Shown here: positions 8,965-18,842 of the stretch, piece after piece | Layout: the number at the start of each line of letters is the position of its first letter | Position numbering within the stretch: position 1 is the first letter of the stretch | Origin: CAWDLX01 sp963753485 | Lineage (GTDB): Bacteria; Actinomycetota; Actinomycetes; Mycobacteriales; Micromonosporaceae | Reading direction: 5' to 3' | DNA length: 64,000 nucleotides | Assembly: GCA_963753485.1 (NCBI GenBank) | Contig: CAVWCL010000017.1 | Span: forward strand, 124,001-188,000 | The notes under the pieces: generated by a model | The model's input: the letters and a program-made list of their open reading frames with translations, nothing else | Database searches by the model: none | What the model was told of the DNA's origin: nothing | Made by a program: the position numbers and the translations under genes

Positions 8965-9014
8965 GGCGTGCCTCCACAGGTGTCCGCGGACTCGACTGGC
9001 ATCCAGCGTACCGC

Positions 9015-9098
9015 CCGTGCTCACTACGGGACTCGCCCGAGTCCCGCCGTGCTCGCTACCGGACTCGCCCGAGTCCCGCCGTGCTCGCGACTCGGGCT
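9015..9098. repeat. Imperfect 32-bp tandem repeat, two copies plus a fragment
   Basis: Copies at 9015-9046 and 9047-9078 differ at three positions, and a partial third follows from 9079. Each copy carries the palindrome GGACTCGCCCGAGTCC or a close variant (CGGGACTCGCCCGAGTCC in the first). The array lies just 3' of tRNA-Leu and upstream of the Bax-inhibitor start, so it could act in tRNA 3' termination or simply be duplicated spacer. Confidence 0.7.
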
Positions 9099-9106
9099 CG
9101 GCCGAG

Positions 9107-9188
9107 TGTCCGGGGCGGGGCTCGAACCCGCATGCCTCGCGGCAGCCGCTTTTAAGGCGGCCGTGTATGCCTGTTCCACCACCCGGAC
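9107..9188 (-). tRNA. tRNA-Leu (anticodon UAA)
   Basis: An 82-nt gene that folds as a full cloverleaf. The acceptor stem is GTCCGGG/CCCGGAC with discriminator A (at 9107). The D stem is GTG/CAC. The anticodon stem is GCCGC/GCGGC with loop CTTAAAA, so the anticodon is UAA. A long variable arm (TGCC/GGCA) marks a class II tRNA, and the T arm is GCGGG TTCGAGC CCCGC. CCA is not encoded. It reads UUA (and UUG by wobble), the rare leucine codon in high-GC actinomycetes. Confidence 0.96.
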
Positions 9189-9286
9189 AGCACCGCCAAC
9201 GTTAGCGGCTCGGCCGCGGTGCCCGCATGTCCGCCCGCGGCCGACCTGCCTCCGGACGCGGTACGGCGGGAGATACGGTATCGCTC

Positions 9287-11098
9287 GTGACCAGCGCAGC
9301 CCGCCCGCCACTCGCCACCGCGCCGGCCGCGACGACCCCGACCTCGACCCGCGATCGGATGGCTCACCTCGCCCGCACGGTCGGCCGCTGGTCGCGCACG
9401 ACGGCCGGCATCGATCTAGCGATCTGCCTCGGCTACCTGGTGTTCGCGTTCTGGCTCACCCGCGGACTCTGGCCGCACCCGGCCACCCGGGCGATCGCCG
9501 ACAACGTCAACGACCAAGCGTTGATGGAGTGGTTCCTGGCCCACGGGGTGCGGTTCTGGCAGGGCGATCTCTCCCTGGTCACCGACCTGCTCAACGCGCC
9601 CGACGGCGTGAACCTCATGAGCAACACGTCACTCATCCTGCACGGCGTGATCATGGCACCGGTCGTCGCGGCGTTCGGGGCGCCGGTCTCCTTTGCGCTC
9701 CTGGTCGCGCAGAACCTGGCCGCCACCGCGGCCGGGTGGTACCTGCTGCTTGCGCGGGCCCTGCGGCTCCGCCGATCGGCCGCGTTCGTGGGTGGGGCGT
9801 TCAGCGGGTTCGCGCCCGGGATGATCTCGCAGTCCAACAGCCACCTGCACATGACGGCGCAGTGGCTGGTGCCGCTCCTCGTGTACGGCGTCATCCGGCT
9901 CGCCCGGGCCACGACCCGGGCCACCGCGGCGCGCACCGGCGTAGCCCTGGGGGTGGTGCTCTTCGCCCAGGCGTTACTGGGCGAAGAGGTCCTCTTCCTG
10001 ACCGCGCTGACCCTGGCCCTGTTCTGCGCGGTCTACGCGCTGCGCCGCCGGGCCTGGGCGCGGGAGGTGGCTGCGCGGTTCCTGACCGGGGCCGCGGTCG
10101 CGGGCGTGGTCGCCGGCGTGCTGCTCGCCTACCCGCTCTGGATGCAGTTCCGGGGCCCCCAGCACACCCCCAACGCCCCGTTCGGAGCCGAGTTCTTCTA
10201 CGCCGACGTGTTGAGCTACCTGGCCTTCTCCCCGCTCTCGGTCGCCGGGTCGGCCGGGGCCGGGCGGCTGGCCACCAGTCCAACGGAGTACAACGCGTAC
10301 CTGGGCGTGCCCATCCTGCTGGTGGTGGTCGCGATTGTCATCTGGCGCCGGCGATCGCCGGTGACGGTGGCGATCGCGGTCACCGCGATCGTGATGACGC
10401 TGCTCTCGTTCGGCCCGAATGTCACCGTCAACGGCACCCGGACCGGTTGGCCGAGCCTCTATGCCGCGCTGGGCCACATCCCGGTGGTCAACGCGGCGCT
10501 GCCGACCCGCTACGCCCTGGCCCTCATTCCGCTGATCGGGGTGCTGGTGGCCGGAGCCCTCGACGCCGCGGCCGCGTCGGCCGGCTTCGCCCGGGTCGCG
10601 GTGCCGATCGTCGTCGCTGCCGCGCTGCTGCCGATGGCGCCCCTTCCCCTCGCCGCGACCCAGCGCCAGCCGGTACCCGATTTCATCGCCTCCGGAGCGT
10701 GGCGGCAGTGCGCGCCCGAGGGCGGGGTGATCGCGCCGGTTCCGTTACCGACCCCGCAGATGCCGGATCTGATGCGTTGGCCGGCCGCGGCCAACGACGC
10801 GTTCGCCATCCCCGAGGGCTTCTTCATCGGTCCGTACGGGCCGCAAGGGCGTTCTTCGCTCGGCATCTACCCACGGCCCACCTCATTGCTGCTCGCCGAG
10901 GTGTCCCGCACCGCCGTCGTGCCGCCCATCGACGACGCCGCGCGCGCCCAGGCCCGGGCCGACCTGGACTACTGGAGGGCCGACTGCGTCGCGCTGGCCG
11001 ACGTGGCGAACCAGGACGCGCTGCACACCACTCTCGACCAGCTGCTCGGGCCGGGTACGTCGATCGACGGCACCTGGACCTGGAAGGTCAGCCGGTGA
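9287..11098 (+). CDS. Large multi-pass membrane protein, possible GT-C-type glycosyltransferase
   Basis: About 603 residues with a first hydrophobic helix near residue 45 and roughly ten more. An N-terminal loop with DNVNDQALMEWFLAHG precedes a soluble C-terminal region of about 130 residues. The layout (acidic residues in the first extracytoplasmic loop, many TMs, soluble tail) resembles lipid-linked-sugar GT-C transferases, but no diagnostic motif lets me assign it. GTG at 9287 is preferred; ATG at 9359 is an alternative. Its 3' end overlaps the convergent oxidoreductase gene by 11 bp. Confidence 0.7.
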   Translation: MTSAARPPLATAPAATTPTSTRDRMAHLARTVGRWSRTTAGIDLAICLGYLVFAFWLTRGLWPHPATRAIADNVNDQALMEWFLAHGVRFWQGDLSLVTDLLNAPDGVNLMSNTSLILHGVIMAPVVAAFGAPVSFALLVAQNLAATAAGWYLLLARALRLRRSAAFVGGAFSGFAPGMISQSNSHLHMTAQWLVPLLVYGVIRLARATTRATAARTGVALGVVLFAQALLGEEVLFLTALTLALFCAVYALRRRAWAREVAARFLTGAAVAGVVAGVLLAYPLWMQFRGPQHTPNAPFGAEFFYADVLSYLAFSPLSVAGSAGAGRLATSPTEYNAYLGVPILLVVVAIVIWRRRSPVTVAIAVTAIVMTLLSFGPNVTVNGTRTGWPSLYAALGHIPVVNAALPTRYALALIPLIGVLVAGALDAAAASAGFARVAVPIVVAAALLPMAPLPLAATQRQPVPDFIASGAWRQCAPEGGVIAPVPLPTPQMPDLMRWPAAANDAFAIPEGFFIGPYGPQGRSSLGIYPRPTSLLLAEVSRTAVVPPIDDAARAQARADLDYWRADCVALADVANQDALHTTLDQLLGPGTSIDGTWTWKVSR

Positions 11099-12464
11099 TC
11101 CGGTCCGGTGCCGGGCCTGCGGATGCCGCCAGCGCGACCGGGGGCGTCACGTCGGTGAACGGCTCGCGCGGGCGGTGCAGCTCGCCGAGCGAGACCACCT
11201 CCCGCTTGAGGAAGAGCGCGAGTGTCCAGTCGACCACAACGCGGATCTTGCGGTTGAGGCTGGGGATCCGGCTCATGTGATAGGTCCGGTGCATGAACCA
11301 GGCCACCACGCCATGCAGTTTGACGCCGTACACCTGGGCGACCCCCTTGTGCAGGCCGAGGCTCGCCACCGAGCCCACGTGACGGTGGGAGTAGTCCTTC
11401 ACCGGCGTACCGCGGATCACCGCCCGGATGTTGCCGGCCAGCCGGCGGGCCTGGCGGACCGCGTGCTGCGCGCTGGGTGAGCACAGGGCGCCCGGCTCGG
11501 ACGAGCTGAGGTCGGGCACCGCGGCACAGTCGCCCGCGCTCCAGGCACCGTCCACGATGGACCCGTCCGCGGCCACGACCTGCAGCGTGGCCCGGCAGGT
11601 CACCCGGCCGCGGTCATCGCGCGGCAGGTCGGTGTGCGCCAGCATCGGCGACGGCTTGACCCCGGCCGTCCACACGATGGTGTCCGCCGCGAAGGCGTCG
11701 CCATCGGAGAGCCGGACCAGGCCGTCGACACAGGACTCCAGGCGGGTACCGAGCCGGATGTCCATGCCCCGACGGCGCAGCTGGGCCACCGTGTAGGCAC
11801 CCATGTCCCGGCCGACCTCGGGCAGTACCCGTTGAGTGGCCTCGACCAGCACCCAGTGCATCTCGGAGACATCGAGCTCGCGGTAGTACCGCAGGGCGTC
11901 GCGGGCCATGTCCTCCATCTCGGCCAGTGCCTCGATGCCGGCGTAGCCGCCGCCGACGACGACGACCGTCAGTGCCCGCCGACGCGTGGCGGGATCCACA
12001 GTGGTCGCCGCCACGTCGAGCTGGTCCAGAATGTGGTTGCGCAGCCAGATCGCCTCACCGATGGTCTTGAAGCCCACCGCATTCTCGCTCAGTCCCGGAA
12101 CCGGCAGCGTCCGCGAGACCGAGCCGGGGGCGAGAACCACCTGGTCGTACTCGACGCTGACCGGCGGACCGATGATCGGCTGGACGGTGGCCACCCGGCG
12201 GGCGTGTTCGATGCGGACCACCTCGCCCGACAGGACCCGGCAGCGGCGCAGCTCGCGCCGCAGTGGCACCACGGTGTGGCGGGGCGAGATGCTGCCGGCG
12301 GCCGCCTCGGGCAGGAACGGCTGGTAGGTCATGTGCGGCTGCGGGTCGACGACCAGCACCTCGGCCTCGCTCGGGCGCAGCCGGCGGGAGAGCCGAAGCG
12401 CCGCATAGAGACCAACGTGCCCGGCTCCGACAACGAGAATCCGTTGAGGTCTCACGATATCCAC
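11088..12464 (-). CDS. FAD-dependent oxidoreductase, type II NADH dehydrogenase-like
   Basis: A 458-residue two-dinucleotide-fold flavoprotein. The FAD-binding GAGHVGLYAALRL motif is at the N-terminus; the NAD(P)-binding VVVGGGYAGIEALAEM is near residue 170; a third motif, DTIVWTAGVKP, is near 280, and GDCAAVPD near 315 contacts FAD. This pattern fits Ndh-type, non-proton-pumping NADH:quinone reductases at the inner membrane face. A basic C-terminal part is typical of membrane-associated members. Substrate preference is inferred from family only. GTG is the start (12464 or the in-frame GTG at 12455). Confidence 0.85.
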   Translation of the reverse strand: MDIVRPQRILVVGAGHVGLYAALRLSRRLRPSEAEVLVVDPQPHMTYQPFLPEAAAGSISPRHTVVPLRRELRRCRVLSGEVVRIEHARRVATVQPIIGPPVSVEYDQVVLAPGSVSRTLPVPGLSENAVGFKTIGEAIWLRNHILDQLDVAATTVDPATRRRALTVVVVGGGYAGIEALAEMEDMARDALRYYRELDVSEMHWVLVEATQRVLPEVGRDMGAYTVAQLRRRGMDIRLGTRLESCVDGLVRLSDGDAFAADTIVWTAGVKPSPMLAHTDLPRDDRGRVTCRATLQVVAADGSIVDGAWSAGDCAAVPDLSSSEPGALCSPSAQHAVRQARRLAGNIRAVIRGTPVKDYSHRHVGSVASLGLHKGVAQVYGVKLHGVVAWFMHRTYHMSRIPSLNRKIRVVVDWTLALFLKREVVSLGELHRPREPFTDVTPPVALAASAGPAPDRITG

Positions 12465-12568
12465 GCTACTCGCGGCGCCCGCCGGTGGTGGCGGCTGTCG
12501 CCGGGCTCACGTGTCATGCCGCCCACACTACGCACGGCCGACACTCCGCGCGGCACAAACTGCGCGGC

Positions 12569-13162
12569 TCAGCGTCGGCGCAGCTGCCAGGCGAGCACGC
12601 CGACCAGCCCGGCCGCAACGGCCGAGCCGACGATCGGGCCGATGATGCCGCGCTCGGCCGGCAGCCGGGTCAGCACCGCCATCCCGGCCAGCCCCAGGCC
12701 CACGCTGATCGTGGTGACAGCGGCCAGCCGGGCACACCACCGGACCAGCATCGCCGAACCGGCCGCCGCGTCGTAGGGCAGCGCGGCGGCCAGTGCGGCG
12801 GCGGCGTGCGCGACATACAAGGACGCGGCCAGCAGGCCTACCCGCCACAATGGCTCCTCGGTCGCCTGCACGATCGTGTCGAGCATCCACAGCGCGACCG
12901 CGATGAGCAGGGTGACGCTGACCCACCCGGTTCGGGGGAACAGCCCCACGCCGAGCGCGAAGGGCACCAGCAGCCCGGCCTGTGACGAGGTCAGCACCGA
13001 GTGCGGTGCGGCCAGCGCCAGCGCCGACGCCGCGGCGCTCATCGCGATGAGCCGGACCACCGCCGGTCCGGGACGGGTCCGGCGAATGTGCCGCAGCACC
13101 TGGACCGCACGGTAGCGGATACCCTGCCAGAACGACCGGATGTCACCGACGAAGGCGGTCAT
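12569..13162 (-). CDS. Five-TM membrane protein, last gene of the MoxR/DUF58 operon
   Basis: A 197-residue protein with a short basic cytoplasmic start and about five hydrophobic segments, ending in QLRRR. No family recognised. Its ATG overlaps the DUF58 stop (ATGA), so it is almost certainly co-translated with the MoxR-DUF58 pair and probably works at the membrane with them. Confidence 0.75.
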   Translation of the reverse strand: MTAFVGDIRSFWQGIRYRAVQVLRHIRRTRPGPAVVRLIAMSAAASALALAAPHSVLTSSQAGLLVPFALGVGLFPRTGWVSVTLLIAVALWMLDTIVQATEEPLWRVGLLAASLYVAHAAAALAAALPYDAAAGSAMLVRWCARLAAVTTISVGLGLAGMAVLTRLPAERGIIGPIVGSAVAAGLVGVLAWQLRRR

Positions 13163-14535
13163 CGCACCACGACTCTCGGGGCAGCCGCCATCCGGGTCAT
13201 GTCATGCAGCATCTGGTCAAGCGTGCCCGGTCCGGCCCAGGTGGCGACCGGCACCCCGGCCTCGCGCAACGTCTCGATCAGCCCCTCCCGCTCCAGCCGC
13301 CACAGCCGCTGGGCCACGGCTGTCCATTGTGTTGACACCACCGGCTGACGGGCCATGTCGCCCAGGGTGTCAACCACGATCACCACCCGGCCGGCGCGCG
13401 AGAGCATCGCGATCATCTCGGTGCTGCGCGGGCCCAGCAACGGGCTCAGCACAACGACGAGTGCCGCCGACGGCACCAGGTGCGGGTCGAGACCGAATGC
13501 CGGCGGGTCCCCGGCGCCCGCGGTGGCGCGGGTACTGAGCAGCCACTCCTCGGCCGTGTGCAGTTGCTGACGGCCGCTGGCCGCCCGCAGATGGCGCGGG
13601 TGCCCGGAATACTCCAGCAACGCCACCCGGTCACCCTGACGCAGGTAGTGCTCGGTGATCGCGGCCGCGGCCCGGACCGTGGTGTCCACAACGGACGCCA
13701 GTCCGCGGATCCCCCCGGAGCGGCCGGCTTCGTAGAGCACATCGAGCAGGACGACCACCTCGGCGTCGCGGTCGGAGAGGGTCTGGGCGACATGCAGCTC
13801 GCCGGTGCGCAGCGTCACCCGCCAGTCCACTCGCCGCAGCCGGTCGCCCGGGCCGTACCGGCGCACGCCGGCGAGCTCGCCACCCTCGCCGGGACGCCGC
13901 GACCGGTGCACCCCGACGAGCACGGACGCCCGCGGCATGACCTCCTCGGCCCGGAATGGCGGTCGCTGCGGGTGCACGCGCACGTCCACGCCGTCGGCCG
14001 TCGTGCGACCACTGAGCAGTAGACCGTCGCAGGCCACGGCGTACGCGACGGCCGGGCCGAGGTGTTGCAGGCCCCACCGCAGGGCGGTCGCCGTGAGCTC
14101 CACCTCGGTCTGCTGCTCGCCGGCCAGGTCGGTCGCGAACGGCCGGTCGCCGTGGCGCACTTCGAGCCACCGCGAATGGGTGAACCGCACCACGACAAGA
14201 TCGAGCCGAACCGGGTTGGGGTTCGCCACCACGAGCGCGAAGCGGACCTGGGTGCCTTCGGCGGCCGCCTCCGCCCGCGGGCGCAACGCGGCCGCCGGCT
14301 CGTACTCCGGGCGTCGGCGAAGCCCCCACGCGACCCCGACCGCGAACGGGCAGGCGAAGACGACGAGCTCCAGCCGTCCGAGGACGACCCCGAGAAGCAC
14401 GCAGGCGCCGACGACCAGGACCGCCCGGCCGAGCGCTCGGGTCGGCGCCCAGGCTCCGGCAGCGAAAAGGCCGGCCGCCCAGGAGCCCTCGGCCAGCGGT
14501 TCCCGCGCCGGCCGGGACCGCGATCTCGCCGGCAC
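13159..14535 (-). CDS. DUF58 domain protein (MoxR-associated, VWA-like)
   Basis: A 458-residue protein with two adjacent TM segments near residues 25-65. A central region and the DUF58 hallmark GDRLRRVDWRVTLRTGELHV follow, then a von Willebrand A-like part beginning VVVLLDV. DUF58 proteins are standard partners of MoxR AAA ATPases in membrane-associated maturation or stress systems. The GTG start lies one base after the MoxR stop. The usual third partner, a transglutaminase-like protein, is absent from this operon. Confidence 0.9.
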   Translation of the reverse strand: MPARSRSRPAREPLAEGSWAAGLFAAGAWAPTRALGRAVLVVGACVLLGVVLGRLELVVFACPFAVGVAWGLRRRPEYEPAAALRPRAEAAAEGTQVRFALVVANPNPVRLDLVVVRFTHSRWLEVRHGDRPFATDLAGEQQTEVELTATALRWGLQHLGPAVAYAVACDGLLLSGRTTADGVDVRVHPQRPPFRAEEVMPRASVLVGVHRSRRPGEGGELAGVRRYGPGDRLRRVDWRVTLRTGELHVAQTLSDRDAEVVVLLDVLYEAGRSGGIRGLASVVDTTVRAAAAITEHYLRQGDRVALLEYSGHPRHLRAASGRQQLHTAEEWLLSTRATAGAGDPPAFGLDPHLVPSAALVVVLSPLLGPRSTEMIAMLSRAGRVVIVVDTLGDMARQPVVSTQWTAVAQRLWRLEREGLIETLREAGVPVATWAGPGTLDQMLHDMTRMAAAPRVVVR

Positions 14536-14536
14536 C

Positions 14537-15588
<1,052 letters not shown>

Positions 15589-15592
<4 letters not shown>

Positions 15593-16236
15593 ATCGCGTC
15601 CAGCTTGTCGGTGACCGCCGCCAGCTGAGCGGCGGTGGGTATCTCGTCCGGGCCAGGATGCAGCGCGCGCCAGACCGACTCGCCGAGCAGCCGCCGGGCC
15701 CGGGCCGGATCGGTCGCCATGGTGAACCCGTGGCGCTGGCGCAGCCGCTCGTCGACCAGTTCGGTGACCTGACCGGCCACCGAGTGGGCGTAGCGCACCG
15801 CCGAGGTCGCTCCCCACTCCAGGCGTCGATCCCAGCGGCGGACCGCGGCCAGCATCCCGTCGCCACTCTCGTACCAGCCGCCGCCGGCCCGCGCCCGCTC
15901 GGCGGGGCCGAGCCGGCGGACGTAGTCGCTGATCCGGCGCCAGGACGGCTCGGCCAGGAAGGCGACCGCCCGCCGCACCGCGGTCGTGCCCGCACAGACG
16001 GCCAGGATGAACAGGTAGGGCGGCGAGTAGCCGAACAGGTGGGCGCCGAAGAAGACCACGATCGAGGCGATGAACGTGTTGCGCGCCGCGCGGGGCAGCC
16101 AACGCCGGGATCGCGGCTCCTCGCGCGGCTGGATCTCCTCGAACCGGAATAATTCCTCCAGACCGGTATCCACCCGACTGTAATCCGGCGTATACCCGGC
16201 CTTGATGGCCCCGGCGCGATCCGAGCGCCGGCTCAT
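15589..16236 (-). CDS. Two-TM membrane protein in the MoxR operon
   Basis: A 215-residue protein. The first 50 residues are charged and probably cytoplasmic. Two closely spaced hydrophobic segments follow (FIASIVVFFGAHLFGY and YLFILAVCAGTTAVRRAV), then a soluble helical C-terminal half of about 115 residues. Both ends overlap neighbouring genes by ATGA. No family recognised; its place between DUF4129 and MoxR suggests it belongs to the same membrane complex. Confidence 0.8.
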
Positions 16237-16970
16237 TGGGGGGCTCCCACGACCGGCCGCGGTTGCCGGACCGACCCGCGGGCCAGCTCGTCGCGCAGGC
16301 GCCGCAGCGCCGCCCGGGCTCGGTCCCGGGTCGCCGCGGTCACCGGATGGGTGGCGAAGCGGGCCTCCCGGTACGCCGTGGCCAGGCCCGAGAGCACCTC
16401 GGCGCCGGCGACGACATGCGAGGCGAGCAGCCGAGCGACCAGGTCGGTCGAGGTGTCGCTGGGCTCCCTGCGGGTGCCGGCCACCTCCGCGGCCCGCTCC
16501 AGCCGGGCCCAGCAGGCGATCACGGCCCACCGGGGATCGGTGCCATCGTCGTCCAGATCGGCGAGGCCGGCGTCGATGGCGTCCTGAACCTCCTGCTGCA
16601 CCTTGGCCAGCGACGGCGGCGAGCCGGGCGGTGCCAGCATCGCTGCGCGGCGCAGGATTCGGCGGTCGCGCAGCGAGAACCAGGCCAGCCAGACCAGCAC
16701 CGCGACGACCGCGGCCGCGCATGCGACGGTCGCCAATAACGTGATCCACTCTGGCAGCGGCGCGGCCTGCGGTCGCGACGCCGCCCCCGGCGTCACGGTC
16801 GCCGTCAGCCGGGGGATGGTCTCGCGCGCCACCGGCTCCCCGCCGCCCGGCGGCACCACGAGGAACGGGTGCTGGTCCAGTACCGGATTGGCGTACAGGG
16901 TGGCGAACATGGCCGCGCCGAGCAGGGCGAGGATCGCGCCGAGCGGCAGCCACCGCCTGACCCCCGACAC
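16233..16970 (-). CDS. DUF4129 domain membrane protein
   Basis: A 245-residue protein with TM segments near residues 8-26 and 76-100 flanking an extracytoplasmic loop. A C-terminal cytoplasmic DUF4129 region has the typical WARLERAAEVAG and LATAYREARFATHPV segments. DUF4129 often occurs C-terminal to transglutaminase domains; here it is a separate protein. First gene of the five-gene overlapping operon; a 20-bp gap separates it from the glycosylase gene upstream, so the transcript may start further up. Confidence 0.82.
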   Translation of the reverse strand: MSGVRRWLPLGAILALLGAAMFATLYANPVLDQHPFLVVPPGGGEPVARETIPRLTATVTPGAASRPQAAPLPEWITLLATVACAAAVVAVLVWLAWFSLRDRRILRRAAMLAPPGSPPSLAKVQQEVQDAIDAGLADLDDDGTDPRWAVIACWARLERAAEVAGTRREPSDTSTDLVARLLASHVVAGAEVLSGLATAYREARFATHPVTAATRDRARAALRRLRDELARGSVRQPRPVVGAPQ

Positions 16971-16990
16971 GTATCACCCCCACCGCAACG

Positions 16991-17659
16991 TCACGGTTCG
17001 GCCAACCCGGCGACCGAGCGCGCAGTGGCCAGTACGCCGTCCAGCATTGCCGGGGTGAGCCGGCCGGTAAAGGTGTTCTGCTGGCTGACGTGGTAACAAC
17101 CCAGTAGCGAGGGGGCCTCGGACAGGTCAACGCGGGCGCCGTGCGCGAACCGGGGACGAGGTCGCGGGGGCTCGATCTGGTAGACCGCGCGGACCGCCGG
17201 CCACCAGGCCTCCCAGGCGAACGCGCCGAGCGCCACCACCACCCGTACCGTCGATCGCAGCAGGGACAGCTCGCGATGCCACCACGGTGCGCAGGTGTCG
17301 CGCTCGAGCGGGGTCGGGGCGTTCGCCGGGGGCGCGCACCGCACCGCGGCGACGATGCGGGTGTGGCGCAGCGCCAACCCGTCGCCGCGGGCGACACTGG
17401 TCGGCTGGTTGGCCAGACCCGCGCGGTGCAACGCCGCGAAGAGCACATCGCCGGAGCGGTCGCCGGTGAAGATGCGGCCGGTCCGGTTGCCCCCGTGGGC
17501 GGCGGGAGCCAGCCCGAGAATCATGATCCGCGCGTCGGACGGACCGAATCCCGGCAGTGGTTGTCCCCAGTAGACCTGGTCGGCAAAGGCCGCCCGGCGG
17601 GTCCGGGCGACCTCCTCCCGCCAGGCGACCAGGCGCGGGCACGCCCGGCATCCGGTCAC
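16991..17659 (-). CDS. Uracil-DNA glycosylase, family 5 (UdgB-like)
   Basis: A repair glycosylase that removes uracil and related deaminated bases. The CRACPRL motif near the start, VRCAPP in the middle and LGCYHVSQQNT near the end supply the cysteines expected for the 4Fe-4S cluster of this family. The motif GLAPAAHGGNRTGR (base-binding and catalytic motif 1) is intact. The GTG at 17659 leaves only two residues before CRACP. The same frame stays open upstream and encodes LSQLDAAV, which resembles the family N-terminus, yet no ATG, GTG or TTG is found there. The true start is therefore uncertain. Confidence 0.86.
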   Translation of the reverse strand: MTGCRACPRLVAWREEVARTRRAAFADQVYWGQPLPGFGPSDARIMILGLAPAAHGGNRTGRIFTGDRSGDVLFAALHRAGLANQPTSVARGDGLALRHTRIVAAVRCAPPANAPTPLERDTCAPWWHRELSLLRSTVRVVVALGAFAWEAWWPAVRAVYQIEPPRPRPRFAHGARVDLSEAPSLLGCYHVSQQNTFTGRLTPAMLDGVLATARSVAGLAEP

Positions 17660-17733
17660 GGCCGCGTCGAGCTGGCTGAGGTCGCCGGCGGCGCCGGCCG
17701 ACCGGGCGACCTCGTCGATGATGGTCGGTCGGG

Positions 17734-18273
17734 CTACTTCGTCACCGCGGTCAGGCAGAGCACGGTGCCCTTCTCGCCGTCGTTGCCGCTCCAGAAGACG
17801 AACTGGGTGGAGGCGTCGGTGCAGGCCGCGTCGGCCTCGCCGAAGAGCTTGTCCTCGACCCGCTGGACGACCTTGAACCCGGCGTCCGAACCGCCGCAGT
17901 CGACCACCGAGAGCTTGTTCGCGTCCAGTTCGGCGGCGGTGGTGCCGGCCAGGCAGTCACCGACGTTGGCGTTGGTCGCCTTGTCGCGCTGCAGGAAGAG
18001 GAAGACGCCGACGCCGGCGAGCAGCAGAACGATGATCACGACGCCGCCGACGACGCCGATGCCCTTCTTCTTCGGCGGGGCCGCCTCGACCGGCGCCGCC
18101 GGGGGCCCGTCCGCGGCCGCGGGTGCGCCGGGGGGCGGTTCCGCCGGCGGCGCCGAGCCGAAGGTCTGCTGGCCCGACGGCGCGGACCCGAAGGACTCCT
18201 GCGGCGGCGGCGCCGTCCCGAACGACTGCTGAGGGGGTTGTGGCACCTCGGCGGAGGGAATCTGTTCCGACAC
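17734..18273 (-). CDS. Membrane-anchored protein of the LppU/SCO3897 type with FG-SAP repeats
   Basis: A 179-residue protein. Residues 1-70 are Pro/Ala/Gln-rich with repeated QSFG-TAP, ESFG-SAP and QTFG-SAP units. A KKKG stop-transfer stretch and one TM helix (about 73-95) come next, then an outside domain with paired cysteines (VGDCLAG, VVDCGG, AACTD, VLCLT). This fits a cytoplasmic repeat tail and an exported, disulfide-bonded domain. The function is unknown. The GTG start has GGAAAGGAA upstream. The neighbouring gene encodes a second protein with the same repeat style. Confidence 0.75.
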   Translation of the reverse strand: MSEQIPSAEVPQPPQQSFGTAPPPQESFGSAPSGQQTFGSAPPAEPPPGAPAAADGPPAAPVEAAPPKKKGIGVVGGVVIIVLLLAGVGVFLFLQRDKATNANVGDCLAGTTAAELDANKLSVVDCGGSDAGFKVVQRVEDKLFGEADAACTDASTQFVFWSGNDGEKGTVLCLTAVTK

Positions 18274-18402
18274 GTTCGTTCCTTTCCGGGGTGGGTGAAC
18301 GGCTCCGAGGGGTGAAGACGGCGGCTCCGCGTGGGGGATGACGGCGATTACGGTAGCCGGTCGCCGGGCGGCGCGGGGCACCGCCATCCAGTGGGGCGGA
18401 CG

Positions 18403-18708
18403 TCAGCGGGCGATGAGGCCGATGATCACGGCGAGGACCACGAGCAGCGCAACCCCGCCGCCCAGCAGCAGCGGGAGGTTACGCCCGCCCGACGCCGGCG
18501 CCCCGCCCATGCTCTGGGTGGGCTCGGGGGCGGTCCCGAAGGTCTGGCTGCCGCCGCCGGCCGGGCCCGGGTGTGATCCCGGCCGCGACGACTGCGGCGT
18601 CATGGACTCATCCGGCGCCGAGCCCATGGACTGCGTCGGCGTCGGCGCGCTGCCAAACGTCTCGGCGGGCCGGGCCGGGACGGTCGAGTCCTGGTCGTCC
18701 TGCTTCAC
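18403..18708 (-). CDS. Small tail-anchored protein with the same FG-SAP repeats
   Basis: A 101-residue protein: ETFGSAPTPTQSMGSAP and TFGTAPEPTQSMGGAP repeats in a hydrophilic N-terminal part, then a single C-terminal TM helix ending in IGLIAR. The repeats match those of the next gene downstream (17734-18273), so the two probably arose by partial duplication or share a partner. GTG start with GGGAG upstream. No known function. Confidence 0.7.
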   Translation of the reverse strand: MKQDDQDSTVPARPAETFGSAPTPTQSMGSAPDESMTPQSSRPGSHPGPAGGGSQTFGTAPEPTQSMGGAPASGGRNLPLLLGGGVALLVVLAVIIGLIAR

Positions 18709-18842
18709 GACGAATGCTCCCTTTCCAATGGGTCAGTTTCGATGGGTGGCGCAGGGGAGCCACCGTAGTCGCCCCGGGGCTGGCGCGCCACCGAGAGAAC
18801 CGGCCACGATCGGCGCACGCTGGAGCGGCCGGCCAATCGTGA

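Noticed and set aside
8968..11280. Long plus-strand frame overlapping tRNA-Leu and the membrane protein
   Set aside because: It passes through the tRNA and is Arg/Pro-rich; the other frame gives regular TM helices.
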